In this document: one piece after another, positions 51,101 through 63,100 of the stretch | Layout: each line of letters begins with the position of its first letter | Position numbering within the stretch: the first letter of the stretch is position 1 | From: Paenibacillus sp. FSL R10-2782 | GTDB taxonomy: Bacteria; Bacillota; Bacilli; Paenibacillales; Paenibacillaceae | Reading direction: 5' to 3' | Assembly: GCF_038592985.1 (NCBI RefSeq) | Contig: NZ_CP151951.1 | Coordinates: forward strand, 2,471,001 to 2,535,000 | Length of the DNA stretch: 64,000 bases | Program-made: the position numbers and the translations under genes | Notes under the pieces: generated by a model | Told to the model about the DNA's origin: nothing | Databases searched by the model: none | Seen by the model: the letters and a program-made list of their open reading frames with translations, nothing else

Positions 51101-54100
51101 AGATGGAGGCTATGCCGAGCCGCAAGTGAGCTTTAACTATCTCGGACAGTTTGATCAGGATTTGCAAAACAGCGATATTCGGATGTCTCCTTACCCGATT
51201 GGATTAGCTGTTAGTGACCGGACGAAGATGAAATACGCGCTCGATGTGGGCGGGATCGTCACGAACGGCATACTGGAGCTGGATATTCGGTATAACGGCA
51301 GGGCCTTCCGCAAGGACACCATCCAAATGCTGGCTGGTCTGTTAAAGGCAAACTTGCTTGAAATTATCGAGCATTGTGTCATACGGGAGCGGTCAGAATT
51401 GACTCCAAGCGATGTACTGTTAAAGGGTCTGACGCTGGAGCAATTAGACACGATTGTTGAGCAGACACAGACGGTTGGGGAATTGGAGAATGTGTATCCG
51501 TTAACGCCGATGCAGAAGGGTATGCTGTTCCATAGTCTGATGAACCCGGAATCAGGAGTGTATTTTGAACAGGCGACCTTTGATCTAGAGGGCCATTTTG
51601 AGCCGACCGTGTTCGAGGCAAGCCTAAAGCTGCTGGTTAGCCGACATGCTATATTCCGGACAAATTTCTACAGCGGCTGGCATGGTCAACCATTACAGGT
51701 CGTCTATCGCTATAAAAATCCGGGTTTCCGTTATGAGGATGTCAGAGGTCGTGAAGACGCTGTAGCTGAATTTGTGGCCCGGGATAAAGAGCAAAACTTT
51801 GATTTAGGCAAGGATGCGCTTATGCGCGTAACCGTCTTCCGTACAGGGGATAGCTCATACCGTTTTGTATGGAGCTTCCATCATATGGTAATGGACGGCT
51901 GGTGTCTGTCACTGGTTACGGACGAAGTGTTTGGTGCATATTTTGCCCTGCTGGAGCACCAGCAGCCAGAGCTCGCACCTGTCAAGCCGTATAGCGAGTA
52001 TATTGAATGGCTGGAACGGCAGGATGCACAGGAAGCGACCCGCTATTGGAGCGACTATTTGGCCGGCTTCGAGCAGCAGACCTTGCTGCCTGGCGAGAAC
52101 GCACAGGCCTCCGTAATGGCACGGATTGAAGATAAAGAAGGAAGCAGTAATGCTTCAAATTCCGGATATGTTTCGGAAAAGCTGTCATTTGTACTAGGTA
52201 AAGAACGAAGCACGGCGTTAAACCACATTGCCAAGCAGCAGCAGGTAACGATTAATACATTGCTGCAAAGCGTTTGGGGCGTTATTTTACAAAAATACAA
52301 TAATAATCAGGATGTCGTGTTTGGTAGTGTGGTATCTGGACGTCCGGCAGATATTCCGGGTGTGGAGGACATGATCGGTCTGTTCATCAATACGATTCCG
52401 GTTCGTATTAGCAGTGAGCAGAATGCTACGTTTGCTGAAGTATTGCAACGGACACAGGAGCAGGCTTTGGCCTCCGGTGCATATGACACCTTCCCGTTGT
52501 ATGACATTCAGGCGCTGACTGAACAAAAGCAAGACCTGATTAATCATATTATGATCTTTGAAAACTATCCGATCGGGCAGCAAATGAAGCAGGCGGGCGG
52601 TTCCGGCGAGGCAGGTACACAGACTGGCTTCTCTATTGCCAATGTGGCACTCGCAGAGCAAACCAACTACGATTTTAACCTGATTGTTGTGCCTGACGAG
52701 GATATCTCCATCCTGCTTGAATACAATGCCCTTGTGTATAACCGGTCTGCTATGGAGCGTATCCAAGGCCATATCGACCATGTCATCGGGCAAATTGTAG
52801 ATAATCCGCATACCCGTGTGGATAAACTGGAATTGGCAACACCGGAAGAACAAGCGCAGATTGTTCAGGTTTGGGGAGCTACGGCGGCAGCTTATCCGCA
52901 GGATCAGACGTTAAGTGCGCTGTTCGAGGGCCAGGCGGCACGAACACCGGATCAGGTGGCGGTGCTGTTTGGAGCAGAGACGCTGACCTACCGCGAGCTG
53001 AACGAGCGGGCGAATCGTCTGGCGCGGACGCTGCGTGCAGAAGGCGTGGAACCGGATCAGCCAGTGGGCATTCTGGTACAGCGCTCGCTGGAAATGATCG
53101 TGGGCATCTATGCGATCCTCAAGGCAGGCGGAGCCTACGTGCCGATTGATCCAGAATATCCGGCGGAGCGGATTCGCTTTATGCTGGAGGATTCAGGAGC
53201 GAAGCTGGTGCTGACGCAATCACATTTGGAAGAGCAAGCGACCCTGAGCTTCGACGGCAAGGTGCTGGTGCTGGACTGCGAAGAAATGTACCACGAAGAC
53301 GGCTCGAATCTGGAGCCGCTGGCTGGTCCGCGTCATGTAGCCTACGTGATCTATACCTCCGGCTCGACTGGAAAACCGAAGGGCGTTATGGTTGAGCACC
53401 ATTCCGTGCTGAACCGGATTTTGTGGATGCATGATCGGTACGGATTGAGTGCGGAGGATACGATCCTGCAAAAGACCGCCTTCACATTCGACGTATCGGT
53501 GTGGGAGTTGTTCTGGTGGTCGATGGTCGGCTCGAAGGTGAGCCTGCTGTCGGTTGGCGGGGAAAAGAATCCAGAGGACATCGTCGAAACGATTGCCCGC
53601 GATGGCGTAAGCACGATGCACTTTGTGCCTGCGATGCTGCATGCGTTCCTGGAGTATGTAGAGCAGCAGCCGCAGGAAGTGATGCAAGAGAAGCTGGGAA
53701 CGTTAAGACACGTATTTGCCAGTGGAGAAGCGTTGCCGCCGCAGCATGTGGCACGTTTCCAACGACTCGTGTCAGGTATCGCTGGAGCGAAGCTGATCAA
53801 CCTGTATGGCCCAACCGAAGCGACGGTGGACGTATCGTACTTTGATTGCGAGCCGACGGAGGAATATGGGGTTATTCCGATCGGAAAACCGATTCAGAAC
53901 ATCCGTCTGTACATTGTGAAGGAAGGTACGGAGCAATTGCAGCCGATTGGGGTTGCAGGGGAGCTGTGCATCGGCGGTGTAGGCGTAGCGCGAGGCTATC
54001 TGAACCGTCCAGAGCTGACGGCAGAGAAATTCGTTGCCGATCCGTTTGCGGATGGCGAAGCAGGCTATGAACGGATGTACCGCACGGGTGATTTGGCGAG

Positions 54101-57100
54101 ATGGATGCCGGACGGCAACATCGAGTACTTGGGCCGGATTGACCATCAGGTGAAAATCCGGGGGTACCGGATCGAGCTGGGCGAGGTCGAATCGCAGTTG
54201 TTGAAGGTGGAGTCGGTACGAGAAGCTGTAGTCATGGCCCGTGCGGATGAAACAGGCCAAAAACAAATGGTGGCGTACTACGTTGCCGGGCAGGAAATCG
54301 GAGCCAGCGAGCTGAGAAGTGAGCTGGGCCGAGAGCTGCCAAGCTATATGGTGCCATCGTACTTTGTACAACTGGAGCAGATGCCGCTGAGTCCGAACGG
54401 CAAAATCGACCGCAAGGCACTGCCAGCACCGGAAGGCAGCCTGCAAAGCGGGGCGGATTATGAAGAGCCGCGCACCGCACCGGAACGGGCACTCGTGGGA
54501 GTCTGGCAGTCCGTCCTGGGCGTGCAAACCGTCGGTATTTTGGACAATTTCTTTGATCTGGGCGGCGATTCAATCAAGGCAATTCAAATCGCATCCCGTG
54601 CGTTCCAGGCAGGCTACAAGCTGGACATGAAGTATTTGTTCCAGTACCCAACAGTCGCAACACTGGCACCGCATATGCAAGAGGTGAGCCGTATTGCAGA
54701 TCAGGGAGAAGTGAGCGGGGAAACCGCTTTGCTTCCGATCCAGCACTGGTTCTTTGCACAGGAGCGCGAGCGTCCGCAGCACTTTAACCAGGCGGTTATG
54801 CTCTATAGCGCCGAGGGCTTTGATGAGACGGCGGTTCGCCGGGCAATGGATCATATCGTGAAGCACCATGATGCGTTGCGTACGGTTTTCCGTCAGGCTT
54901 CATCCGGTTACACGGCTTGGACACGCGGTGTAGATGAAGGCGCATTGTATACGCTGGAAACGGTGGATTATCGTGAACAGGCAACCTTTGCGGAAGCGCT
55001 GGAAGCGAAGGCAAATGAAATTCAAAGCAGTATTTATCTGTCCGAAGGACCTCTCGTACAACTGGGATTGTTCCGCACAGCAGAGGGCGATCATTTGCTC
55101 ATAGCCATTCACCATTTGGTGATGGACGGGGTGTCGTGGCGGATTCTGTTTGAAGATTTCTCTACAGGCTACGAGCAAGCGCTGAAGGGTGAGTCTGTAC
55201 GTTTGCCATATAAAACGGATTCCTTCCAAACATGGGCACGGGAGTTGTCGTCTTACGCCAACCGTCCTGAGGCTGCATCGGATGAAGTTTACTGGCAACA
55301 GCTGGAGCAGGCCAAGGCTGATGCTGCGCCGCTGCCTAAGGATTTTGCCTATGAGGGCTCCTTGAATGCAGACAGCGAAGTGCTGACGGTGGAGTGGACC
55401 GAAGCTGAAACCCAACAGTTGTTGAAGCAGGCACATCGCGCCTACAACACTGAGGTCAATGATTTGCTGCTGACCGCGTTAGGATTGGCGATGCATAACT
55501 GGACAGGCGCAGGACATGTGCTGGTGAATCTGGAGGGACATGGCCGGGAAGCGATCCTGCCAGAGGTGAATATTACACGTACGATAGGCTGGTTTACGAG
55601 CTTGTATCCAGTGCTGCTAGACACGGGTGCCAATCTGACGCTGGCAGAGCGGATTAAAGACACGAAGGAAGGCCTGCGCCGGATTCCGCATAAAGGGCTG
55701 ACGTATGGAACGTGGCGCTACTTGTCCCATGCGTCCGCATCGGATAAAGCACGTGTATTTGCAGCAGAACCGGAAATCAGCTTTAACTATTTGGGTCAGG
55801 TCGATCAAGATCTGGAAAACAGCGGAATCACGTTGTCGTCCCACGATGCAGGTGAGACAGATGATACACATTCACCGTTACTGTACACGTTGGATTTGAA
55901 CGCGATGATCTCGGAAGGCATGCTGCGATTGACGATCGCTTACAGCCGTAAGCAGTATCGCAAAGAAACGCTGGAGCGTGTTGCAGGACTGCTGCAATCG
56001 GCTTTACAAGAGGTGATTACGCATTGCGTCGTTCAAGAACAGCCGGAACTGACTCCGAGTGATGTGTCCTTCAAAGGTCTGACGACTGGAGAGCTGGAAC
56101 AAATTGCGGAACAGGCTTCACGTACAGGTGAGCTGGAAAATGTATACGCACTGACGCCGATGCAGAAGGGTATGCTCTTCTACAATCTTATGGATTCGCA
56201 ATCGGGAGCTTATTTTGAACAGGCATCCTTTGATCTGCAAGGACATTTTAATATCGCTGCTTTTGCGGCAAGCCTGGATGTATTGGTGCAGCGGCATACG
56301 GCACTGCGCACGAACTTCTACAGTGGCTGGAAGGATGAACCGCTTCAGGTCGTGTACCGCAACAAGCGCAGTGAACTATATGTAGAGGATCTGCGCGATG
56401 TGGAGGAAGAGAAGCAAAACGAGTACATCCTCGAATGTACGCGCAAAGACAAGCAGAGGGGCTTTGATCTGGCGCAAGATGCTTTGATGCGTGTCGCTAT
56501 TTTGCGGACAGGTGAGGATTCGTACCGTTTTGTATGGAGTTTCCATCATATCGTGATGGACGGCTGGTGCCTGTCGCTGGTGACCAACGAAGTATTTGCG
56601 AGCTATTTTGCGATACTGGCCCATAAGCAGCCTGAACTGGCACCTATAACGCCGTACAGTCAATATATCGAATGGCTGGAGCAGCAGGATCGTCAGGCCG
56701 CATCAGGTTACTGGAGCAAGGTTCTGGAAGGATATGAGGAACAGTCCCGCTTGCCACAGGCTAAAATCCAGGGTAAAACGGGATATCAGGCGGAGCGTCT
56801 GGATTTTGACTTGGGCGCAGATCTAACGGCAAGCATTCAGCGAATCGCCAATCGTTATCAGGTAACCATCAATACGTTGATGCAGACCGTTTGGGGCATT
56901 CTGCTGCAAAAATATAATGGCACAGATGATGTGGTGTTTGGCAGCGTGGTATCTGGACGTCCGGCAGAAATTCCAAATGTGGAGCACATCATTGGTTTGT
57001 TTATCAATACGATTCCTGTACGCATCAGCAGTCATGGGGATAGCTTATTCTCAGACGTGATGAAGCAAACCCAGGAGCAATCGATTGCTTCCCATGCCTA

Positions 57101-60100
57101 TGATACGTACCCGTTGTATGAAATTCAGGGGTTGTCGGAGCTTAAGCAGGATTTGATTAATCATATTCTTATTTTTGAGAACTATCCGGTAGAGGAACAA
57201 ATTGAGCAATTAGGTAACGGTGATGGGTCCAGCTTCAGTATCACAGGCGTTGAGTCTGTCGAGCAGACCAACTATGACTTTAACCTGGTGGTGCTGCCGG
57301 GGAACACGATTCACATGAGCTTTGGTTATAATGCACGGGCATTTGAACGTGAAAGTGTAGAACAAATTCGAGGTCATCTGGTGCAACTGCTGGAGCAAGT
57401 GACAGCGAAGCCGGACATTCGGGTACATGAGCTGGATATGTTAAGTGAGCAGGAGCGAGAGCAAATTCTGGGCGTATGGGGAGATACAGCCGCCGAGTAT
57501 CCAAGCGAGCAGACGATCCATGGCTTGTTCGAGACACAAGCAGCGCAGACACCGGAGCAGGCAGCGTTGTTCTTCGAAGGAGAGCAGTTGACCTATCGCG
57601 AGCTGAATGAACGTGCAAATCGTCTGGCTCGTACCTTGCGCAGTCAAGGCGTGACGAAGGATCGTCTAGTGGGTCTGATGACTGAGCGTTCGGTAGACAT
57701 GATTGTGGGCATCTTCGGGATTTTGAAAGCCGGGGGCGCATATGTGCCAATTGATCCGACGTATCCAGAGGAGCGTATCCGCTACATGCTGGACGACTCG
57801 GGTGCGAAGCTCTTGTTGACGCAAAGCCATCTGGTGGACAAAGTAGCCTTTGACGGCAGCGTGCTGGTGCTAGATGGAGATCCAACGGTGTATCACGAGG
57901 ATGGTTCCAATCTGGAGCCGTTGTCCGGTCCAAACGATCTGGCGTATGTGATTTATACGTCGGGTACGACGGGTCAACCGAAGGGCGTTATGCTGGAGCA
58001 TCACGGGCTGTGCAATCTGAAAGCGTATTTTGATCAAGCACTACGGATCAGTACGTCGGATCATGCGTTATTGTTCGCCAGCTATTCGTTTGATGCAGCT
58101 TGCTGGGAAATCTTCCAGGCGCTGTTCTGCGGAGCCACGTTGTACGTGCCAACGTCAGAGACGATTTTGAACTATGAGAGATTCGAGCAATATATGGGGG
58201 ATCATCAAATTACCGTGGCAGCCTTACCACCGACCTATGCGGTGTATCTGGAGCCGGAACGGATGCCAAACCTTCGTATTCTGTTCACTGCCGGTTCAGC
58301 GTCATCGACAGAGCTGGTATACAAGTGGAAGGATCAGGTGGCGTACTACAACGGTTACGGTCCAACGGAAAACTCGGTAGCGACGTCGATTTGGCCGGTA
58401 TCCGAGGATGAGAGAGCAGGCCAACTGATTTCGATCGGACGTCCTGTGCCGAATCATCGGGTATACATGGTGGATGTGCATGGACATTTGGCTCCGGTAG
58501 GCGTAGCGGGTGAGTTGTGCGTGTCTGGTCCGGGTCTGGCCCGTGGTTATCTGGATCGTCCAGAGCTGACGGCTGAGAAATTTGTACCGAATCCATTTGC
58601 GGCTGGCGAAGCGGGCTATGAACGGATGTACCGTACAGGTGATTTGGCGAGATGGATGCCGGATGGCAATATCGAATATTTAGGCCGGATCGACCATCAG
58701 GTCAAAATCCGGGGCTACCGGATCGAGCTGGGCGAGGTTGAGGCCCAAATGCTGAAAGTGGAAGATGTGCAAGAGGTCATCGTACTGGCCCAGGCAGACG
58801 AGCAGGGGCAAAATCAACTGGTGGCGTACTATGTTGCCGAACGGGACGTGAACGCAGGAGAGCTGCGCAGCTTACTGGGCGAGGAGCTTCCAAATTACAT
58901 GGTGCCTTCGTATTTCATCCAGTTGGAGCAGATGCCACTGACACCGAACGGTAAGATCGACCGCAAGGCACTGCCGGCACCAGAAGGTAGCCAGCAAAGC
59001 GGTGCGGATTATGTAGAGCCGCGTACAGCGCTGGAGCAGACTTTAGTTTCCATTTGGCAGGCTGTATTAGGGGCCAAGAGAGTCGGGATTTTGGATAATT
59101 TCTTTGATCTGGGTGGAGATTCGATCAAAGCGATCCAGGTATCCTCCCGCTTGCTGCAAGCGGGATACAAGCTGGAAATGAAGGATTTGTTCCAATATCC
59201 TTCCGTATCGCTGCTGAGTGGTCATGTCCACAAGGTCAGCCGTACAGCCGATCAGCGGGCGGTTTCGGGCGCGGTCAAGCTGACCCCAATTCAGCAATGG
59301 TTCTTTGGACAATTCTTAGCAGAGCCGCATTATTTCAACCAGTCGGTGATGCTGTATAGAGAGCAAGGCTTCGATGAAGCCGCATTGCATCAAACGGTGA
59401 CCAAGGTGACCGAGCATCATGATGCGTTACGTATGATCTTCCGTCAGACCGAACAGGGCTATGAAGTGTGGAATCGTGGCTTGAACGAAGGCAAGCTATA
59501 TAGTCTGGACGTTGTTGATTTGACGGGCGTCGAAGACGCTGCGGACGTGGTGAGAGCCATTGAAGAGAAAGCGAATGCTATTCAAAGTTCCATTCGTCTG
59601 GACGAGGGACCACTGGTCAAGCTGGGACTTTTCCGTTGCACGGACGGAGATCATTTGTTGATCGCGGTTCATCATTTGGTCGTAGACGGCATTTCATGGC
59701 GGATCATATTCGAGGATTTTGCCACCGGATATGAGCAGGCGGTTCGGGGAGAAGCGATTCGTCTGCCATATAAAACGGATTCGTTCTCCGCTTGGGCAGA
59801 GCGATTGTCTCAATATGCGAATAGTCCAGCCATCGAAAACGAACGCGAATATTGGCAGCATCTCGCCCAAATGGAAACCGCATCGTTGCCTAAGGATCAA
59901 GAGAGCGCGGAAGGACAGCATTCTCTGATCAGAGACAGTGAGATTGTGACTGTGGCTTGGAGCGAGCAGGAAACACGACTGCTGCTTCAGGAAGCACACC
60001 GTGCGTACAACACAGAGGTCAATGACTTGCTGTTAACCGCACTCGGTACGGCGTTATACAACTGGAGCGGTCAGGAGCGCGTGCTGGTCAACCTGGAGGG

Positions 60101-63100
60101 ACATGGCCGGGAAGCCATTGTTCCAGATATCGACATCACACGTACAGTGGGCTGGTTTACAAGCCAATATCCGGTGCTGCTCGATGTTGACGGCAAGGCA
60201 GAAGTCGGTCAGCGAATCAAACGGGTGAAGGAAGATCTGCGTCATGTGCCGCATAAGGGCATTGGCTACGGTATTTTGAAATATATGTCTCGGGGTGATG
60301 CCAATCCTTCCTTAAGCTTGCAGCCTGAAATCAGCTTTAACTATTTGGGACAATTTGATCAGGATTTGGAAAATGGTGACATCGCGCTGTCTTCACATGC
60401 AGGTGGAGAGCCGATGAGTGACAACACCGCTCTGGAGCATCCACTGAATGTGAACGGGATGATTACAGCAGGCGTGCTGACGTTGGAAATTCGCTATGAC
60501 AGCAAGGTATATCATCAACAAAACGTGGAAAAATTTGCACAATTGCTGCAGGAGAGCTTGCAGGAAGTGATCGTTCATTGTGCCTCCAAAGAGCAGAGTG
60601 AGCTAACACCAAGCGATGTATTGTTCAAGGGCTTGACGTTGGAGCAGCTGGAACAATTGACGGAGCACATGGCTGCTGTGGGTGAGCTGGAAAACGTGTA
60701 TGCTCTCTCGCCTATGCAGAAGGGGATGCTTTTCCATAGCTTAATGGAGCCGGAGTCAGGCGCATACTTCCAGCAAGCGTCGTTTGACCAAAAAGGCAGC
60801 TTTGATGTAGCTATTTTCCGGAAGAGTCTGGATTTGCTAATACAGCGTCATGAAGCACTGCGGACGAATTTCCATATGTTTGAGACAGGACAGAATCAGG
60901 AGCCGTTGCAGATCGTGTTCCGTCACAAAGATAGCGACCTTTCCTTCAAGGATTTACGAGGAATGCAGGAAACGGAGCAACAGGCATATATTCAGGCGTT
61001 CAAGCTGGAGGATCAGGCTCGGGGCTTTAAACTTGGTACGGATGCGCTCATGCGCGTACAGGTATTGCAGACTGATGAAGAAACATATCACTTGGTATGG
61101 AGCTTCCATCACATTGTCATGGACGGCTGGTGCTTGTCGCTGGTGACAGGCGAAGTGTTCGGTACGTACTTTGCGCTAGTGGAGCAGAAGCAGCCGGAGC
61201 TTGCTAATATCACTCCATATGGCCAATATATCGAATGGCTGGAGCGTCAGGATGAACGTGCGGCAAAAGAGTATTGGAGCAGCTATTTGGCAGGCTTTGA
61301 ACAGCAGACTTTGTTGCCAGGCTCGGATGCTTCATTAAAAGAGCAAGCCGTGGACAGCAGGGAGAATACTCTATCCACTACAGCTAGTGAAAACAGCGAA
61401 TATATTTCTGAAAAAATAACGGTGGAGCTGGATAGCACGTTGAGCGAAGCCATGCATCGGGTAGCGAAGCAGCAGCAGGTGACGATTAATACGCTGATGC
61501 AAAGCGTGTGGGGCCTGATTTTGCAGAAATATAACAACAATGAGGATGTTATTTTCGGTAGTGTCGTATCTGGACGTCCGACGGATATTGTCGGCGTAGA
61601 GAATATGATCGGTTTGTTCATTAATACGATCCCGGTTCGGGTTCAAAGTGAACGGAATGCCACTTTTGTGGAGATTATGCGGAGAACGCAGGAGCAGGCA
61701 CTGGCCTCGGGAGCATACGACAGCTTCCCGCTGTATGAGATTCAGGCGCTGACGGAGCAGAAGCAAAATCTGATTAACCACATTATGGTGTTTGAGAATT
61801 ACCCGGTAGAGCAGCAGGTCGAGCAGCTTGGCGAAGTTCGTCCGTCCGCTTTTGAAATTACGAATGTAGAGGTCGTCGAGCAAACGAATTATGATCTGGA
61901 CTTGATTGTGATGCCGGATGAGGTGTTCCAAATCATGTTCCGCTATAACGCCAATGTGTATGATCGGACTACCGTGGAGCGTATGCAAGGACATGTATTG
62001 CATGTGCTTGAGCAAATCGTGAACAATCCGCATATCCATGTGAATGAGCTGGAATTGGTAACACCGGAAGAGCAAGCGCAGATTGTTCAGGTTTGGGGCG
62101 ATACGGCGGCAGCTTATCCGCAGGATCAGACGTTAAGTGCGCTGTTCGAGGAACAGGCGGCACGAACACCGGATCAGGTGGCGGTGCTGTTTGGAGCAGA
62201 GACGCTGACCTACCGCGAGCTGAACGAGCGGGCGAATCGTCTGGCGCGGACGCTGCGTGCAGAAGGCGTGGAACCGGATCAGCCAGTGGGCATTCTGGTA
62301 CAGCGCTCGCTGGAAATGATCGTGGGCATCTATGCGATCCTCAAGGCAGGCGGAGCCTACGTGCCGATTGATCCAGAATATCCGGCGGAGCGGATCCGCT
62401 TTATGCTGGAGGACTCGGGAGCGAAGCTGGTACTGACGCAATCGCGTTTGGAAGAGCAAGCGTCGCTGAGCTTCGACGGCAAGGTGCTGGTGCTGGACAG
62501 CGAAGAAATGTACCACGCAGATGGCTCGAATCTGGAGCCGCTGGCCGGGCCGCGTCATGTAGCCTACGTAATTTATACCTCTGGTTCTACAGGGAAACCG
62601 AAGGGCGTTATGGTCGAGCACCATTCCGTGCTGAACCGGATTTTGTGGATGCATGATCGGTATGGATTGAGTGCGGAGGATACGATCCTGCAAAAGACCG
62701 CCTTCACATTCGACGTATCGGTGTGGGAGCTGTTCTGGTGGTCGATGGTTGGCTCGAAGGTGAGTCTGCTGTCGGTTGGCGGGGAAAAGAATCCGGAGGA
62801 CATCGTAGACACGATTGCCCGCGATGGCGTAAGCACGATGCACTTTGTGCCTGCGATGCTGCATGCGTTCCTGGAGTATGTGGAGCAGCAGCCGCAGGAA
62901 GTGATGCAAGAGAAGCTGGGAACGTTAAGACACGTATTTGCCAGTGGAGAAGCGTTGCCGCCGCAGCATGTGGCACGTTTCCAACGACTCGTGTCAGGTA
63001 TCGTTGGAGCGAAGCTGATCAACCTGTACGGCCCAACCGAAGCGACGGTGGACGTATCGTACTTTGATTGCGAGCCGACGGAGGAATATGGGGTTATTCC

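Noticed and set aside
52871..62371. A pair of matching 92-residue ORFs at 52871-53149 and 62093-62371, with further duplicated short ORFs around them.
   Set aside because: They lie in another frame of the NRPS A domains and are duplicated only because the serine A-domain DNA is duplicated. No ribosome sites.
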